Below are positions 62,700 through 64,000 of a DNA stretch of 64,000 nt, piece after piece. Where the stretch lies: positions 81,418,925-81,482,924 of the forward strand of contig CM038225.1 in assembly GCA_021442155.1 (NCBI GenBank). Reading direction: 5' to 3'. Every line of letters begins with the position of its first letter. The stretch's first letter is position 1. Below the pieces are notes generated by a model. The model was given only the letters and a program-made list of their open reading frames with translations. It did not search any database and had not been told where the DNA came from. This stretch comes from Cymbidium sinense (Eukaryota; Streptophyta; Magnoliopsida; Asparagales; Orchidaceae). The translations under genes and the position numbers were made by a program.

Positions 62700-64000
62700 A
62701 TGTTGATCTCACTTTTGGAATGAGAATTCATCCTTCCGATCATAGACTTAGGACTCTCCTAGACACTACAATCTTCTTAGTCATAAGACACTTCTAGTGA
62801 CTAGGTGAACACTAAATTCAAGCCTAGAGACTTAGGAAGGTATATCTTAGGCTTAGGCTATACCTTAGGATCAATGGAACCTACCCACCCTATGGCCTAA
62901 ATTAAGATGTATGCCTATCCACTCATGCAAATCCAACCTCAAACCAATCAAATAAAGCCCGATTGGATCCCATTTCATATCAAAGCTCCAAGTCAAAATG
63001 ATTTAAACCCTAACCCATCTTAACCCCATGATCTAATCCTATGGACTCAACCCAAAGCTCCTTCAATTAAACCAAACCTAATTTATTTTCACAAAAGAAC
63101 TACATCCATTCAATACATCATTTCAAAATCTTCCAAAACCTATAATTAAACCAATTGAACCAAATCAATCAAATTAACCCAAGTTAGCCCATTTTAACCC
63201 AAAATATTCAAATGAGATAAAATCTAATTAAATCCAAATCAAGTACAATCAATATGACTCAACTCACTCAATTCAATCAAACCAACTCAATTAGCCCAAT
63301 TGGTCCACTTGACCCAAAGTGGCCAATATGATCAAAATGAACCAAACTTCAATCTAATCTAAATTGGTTTGAATCAACTCACCCAACCTCTTCCATGATG
63401 ATTGCTGGTCAACATTGATTGATCAATTACAATCAATTGAACCAAACCAAGCCAATTTGTCCCCTTTGACCCAAGTTGACCTAGTTTGACTTAAAGGGCC
63501 AAATTGAGTCAAAACCCATTCTAAATTGAATTGGTTGGAACTAATTCTTCCAATCAATCATGAATTGATTATTGAACATGATCAAGCCCTTGATTGAACT
63601 CAATTTCATCGAATTGTTCAACATAGTTAATTTGACCCATACGAACCCATATGAGCCAAATTCAAATCCACTTCAAATCAAACCAAACTAATTGAACCAA
63701 AACATTCCAAATGATCATTTGAATATGTCCCAACCCATGGTTTGACCCATTTTGACCCATTGGTCAACCTAACCCAATTGAACCCAATTTGACCCATATG
63801 GGTCAAATTGAGCCAAACCCATTCAAACCAAGTCCAAACCCAACCAAACTTAGCATGAACCATCCTTGGGTCACCATGGGTTAGCCCAAATGAACTCAAA
63901 CCATGCTTGACCCTAATTAGGCTAAACCCATTGGGTAATAGGATAAAATCCCTATTTGGCTGGTCAAACATACCCATCAACTCTTGGCGGCCCTTCTAAG
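62700..64000 (+). repeat. CCAA/AATTGA-word repeat family, copy 3 (forward, cut by window end)
   Basis: Starts GATCTCACTTTTGGAATGAG, the counterpart of the copy 1 start. It has the same header (CTAGGTGAACA), then the CCAA words, then GTCAAATTGAGCCAAACCCA and AAGTCCAAACCCAACCAAAC, nearly identical to 47725-47775. The minus ORF at 63678-63980 is a translation of the repeat. Confidence 0.75.

Noticed and set aside
63678..63980. 100-codon minus-strand ORF
   Set aside because: It is a translation of the CCAA word repeat and has no counterpart ORF in the homologous copy at 47.7 kb.

Overview
This window is AT-rich nuclear DNA from a flowering plant. The evidence is the families present: a Tekay/Del-type Ty3-gypsy chromovirus with a Met-initiator tRNA primer site, a plant RTE LINE, a plant L1 LINE whose ORF1 carries a DUF4283-like domain and zinc knuckle, SIRE-like Ty1-copia gag debris, and a captured 5.8S rDNA piece of plant type. 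A monocot, perhaps a palm-like genome, fits, but the species cannot be fixed from sequence alone. I find no intact host protein gene, no tRNA gene and no complete rRNA gene. Nearly everything recognisable is a transposable element in some stage of decay.

Layout. 1-0.75 kb: two foldback/MITE-like elements and a CT microsatellite. 3.5-5.4 kb: a very old chromovirus fragment (RNase H, integrase, chromodomain), readable only through stop codons. 5.4-15.1 kb: degenerate AT-rich DNA. 15.15-30.76 kb: a nested cluster. An RTE LINE on the minus strand (3' end at 15154) is split inside its endonuclease by a 10.3-kb insertion (17604-27925, flanked by TAA). That insertion carries an L1 3' remnant and a 7.5-kb Tekay LTR retrotransposon (18188-25702). 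To the right of the insertion the RTE 5' part is present three times in tandem (about 1.09-kb units), and each unit contains a 40-nt piece of 5.8S rDNA just upstream of the endonuclease.

30.8-37.6 kb: a CA/TA microsatellite, AT-rich DNA, and a less AT-rich patch (34.8-36.9 kb) with short orphan ORFs and a promoter-like segment. 37639-43476: a full-length but mutated L1 LINE on the minus strand, bounded by a perfect 14-bp target-site duplication. 43.8-46.24 kb: a compound microsatellite, a possible CACTA transposase tail and a SIRE-like gag remnant.

46.3-64 kb: three copies of a non-coding family made of degenerate short words (CCAA, AATTGA, TTGACC) with strong strand asymmetry. Copy 1 is forward (46.3-48.3), copy 2 reverse (61.4-62.69) and copy 3 forward (62.7 to the window end). 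A second repeat pair lies inverted at 52.0-52.75 and 59.7-60.4 kb. Between them are remnants of a plant retroelement ORF, AT and AC microsatellites, degenerate ATCATAC-type repeats and a probable copia LTR. No genes form a working pathway here; the interest lies in the nesting, the chimeric LINE 5' module and the inverted repeats.
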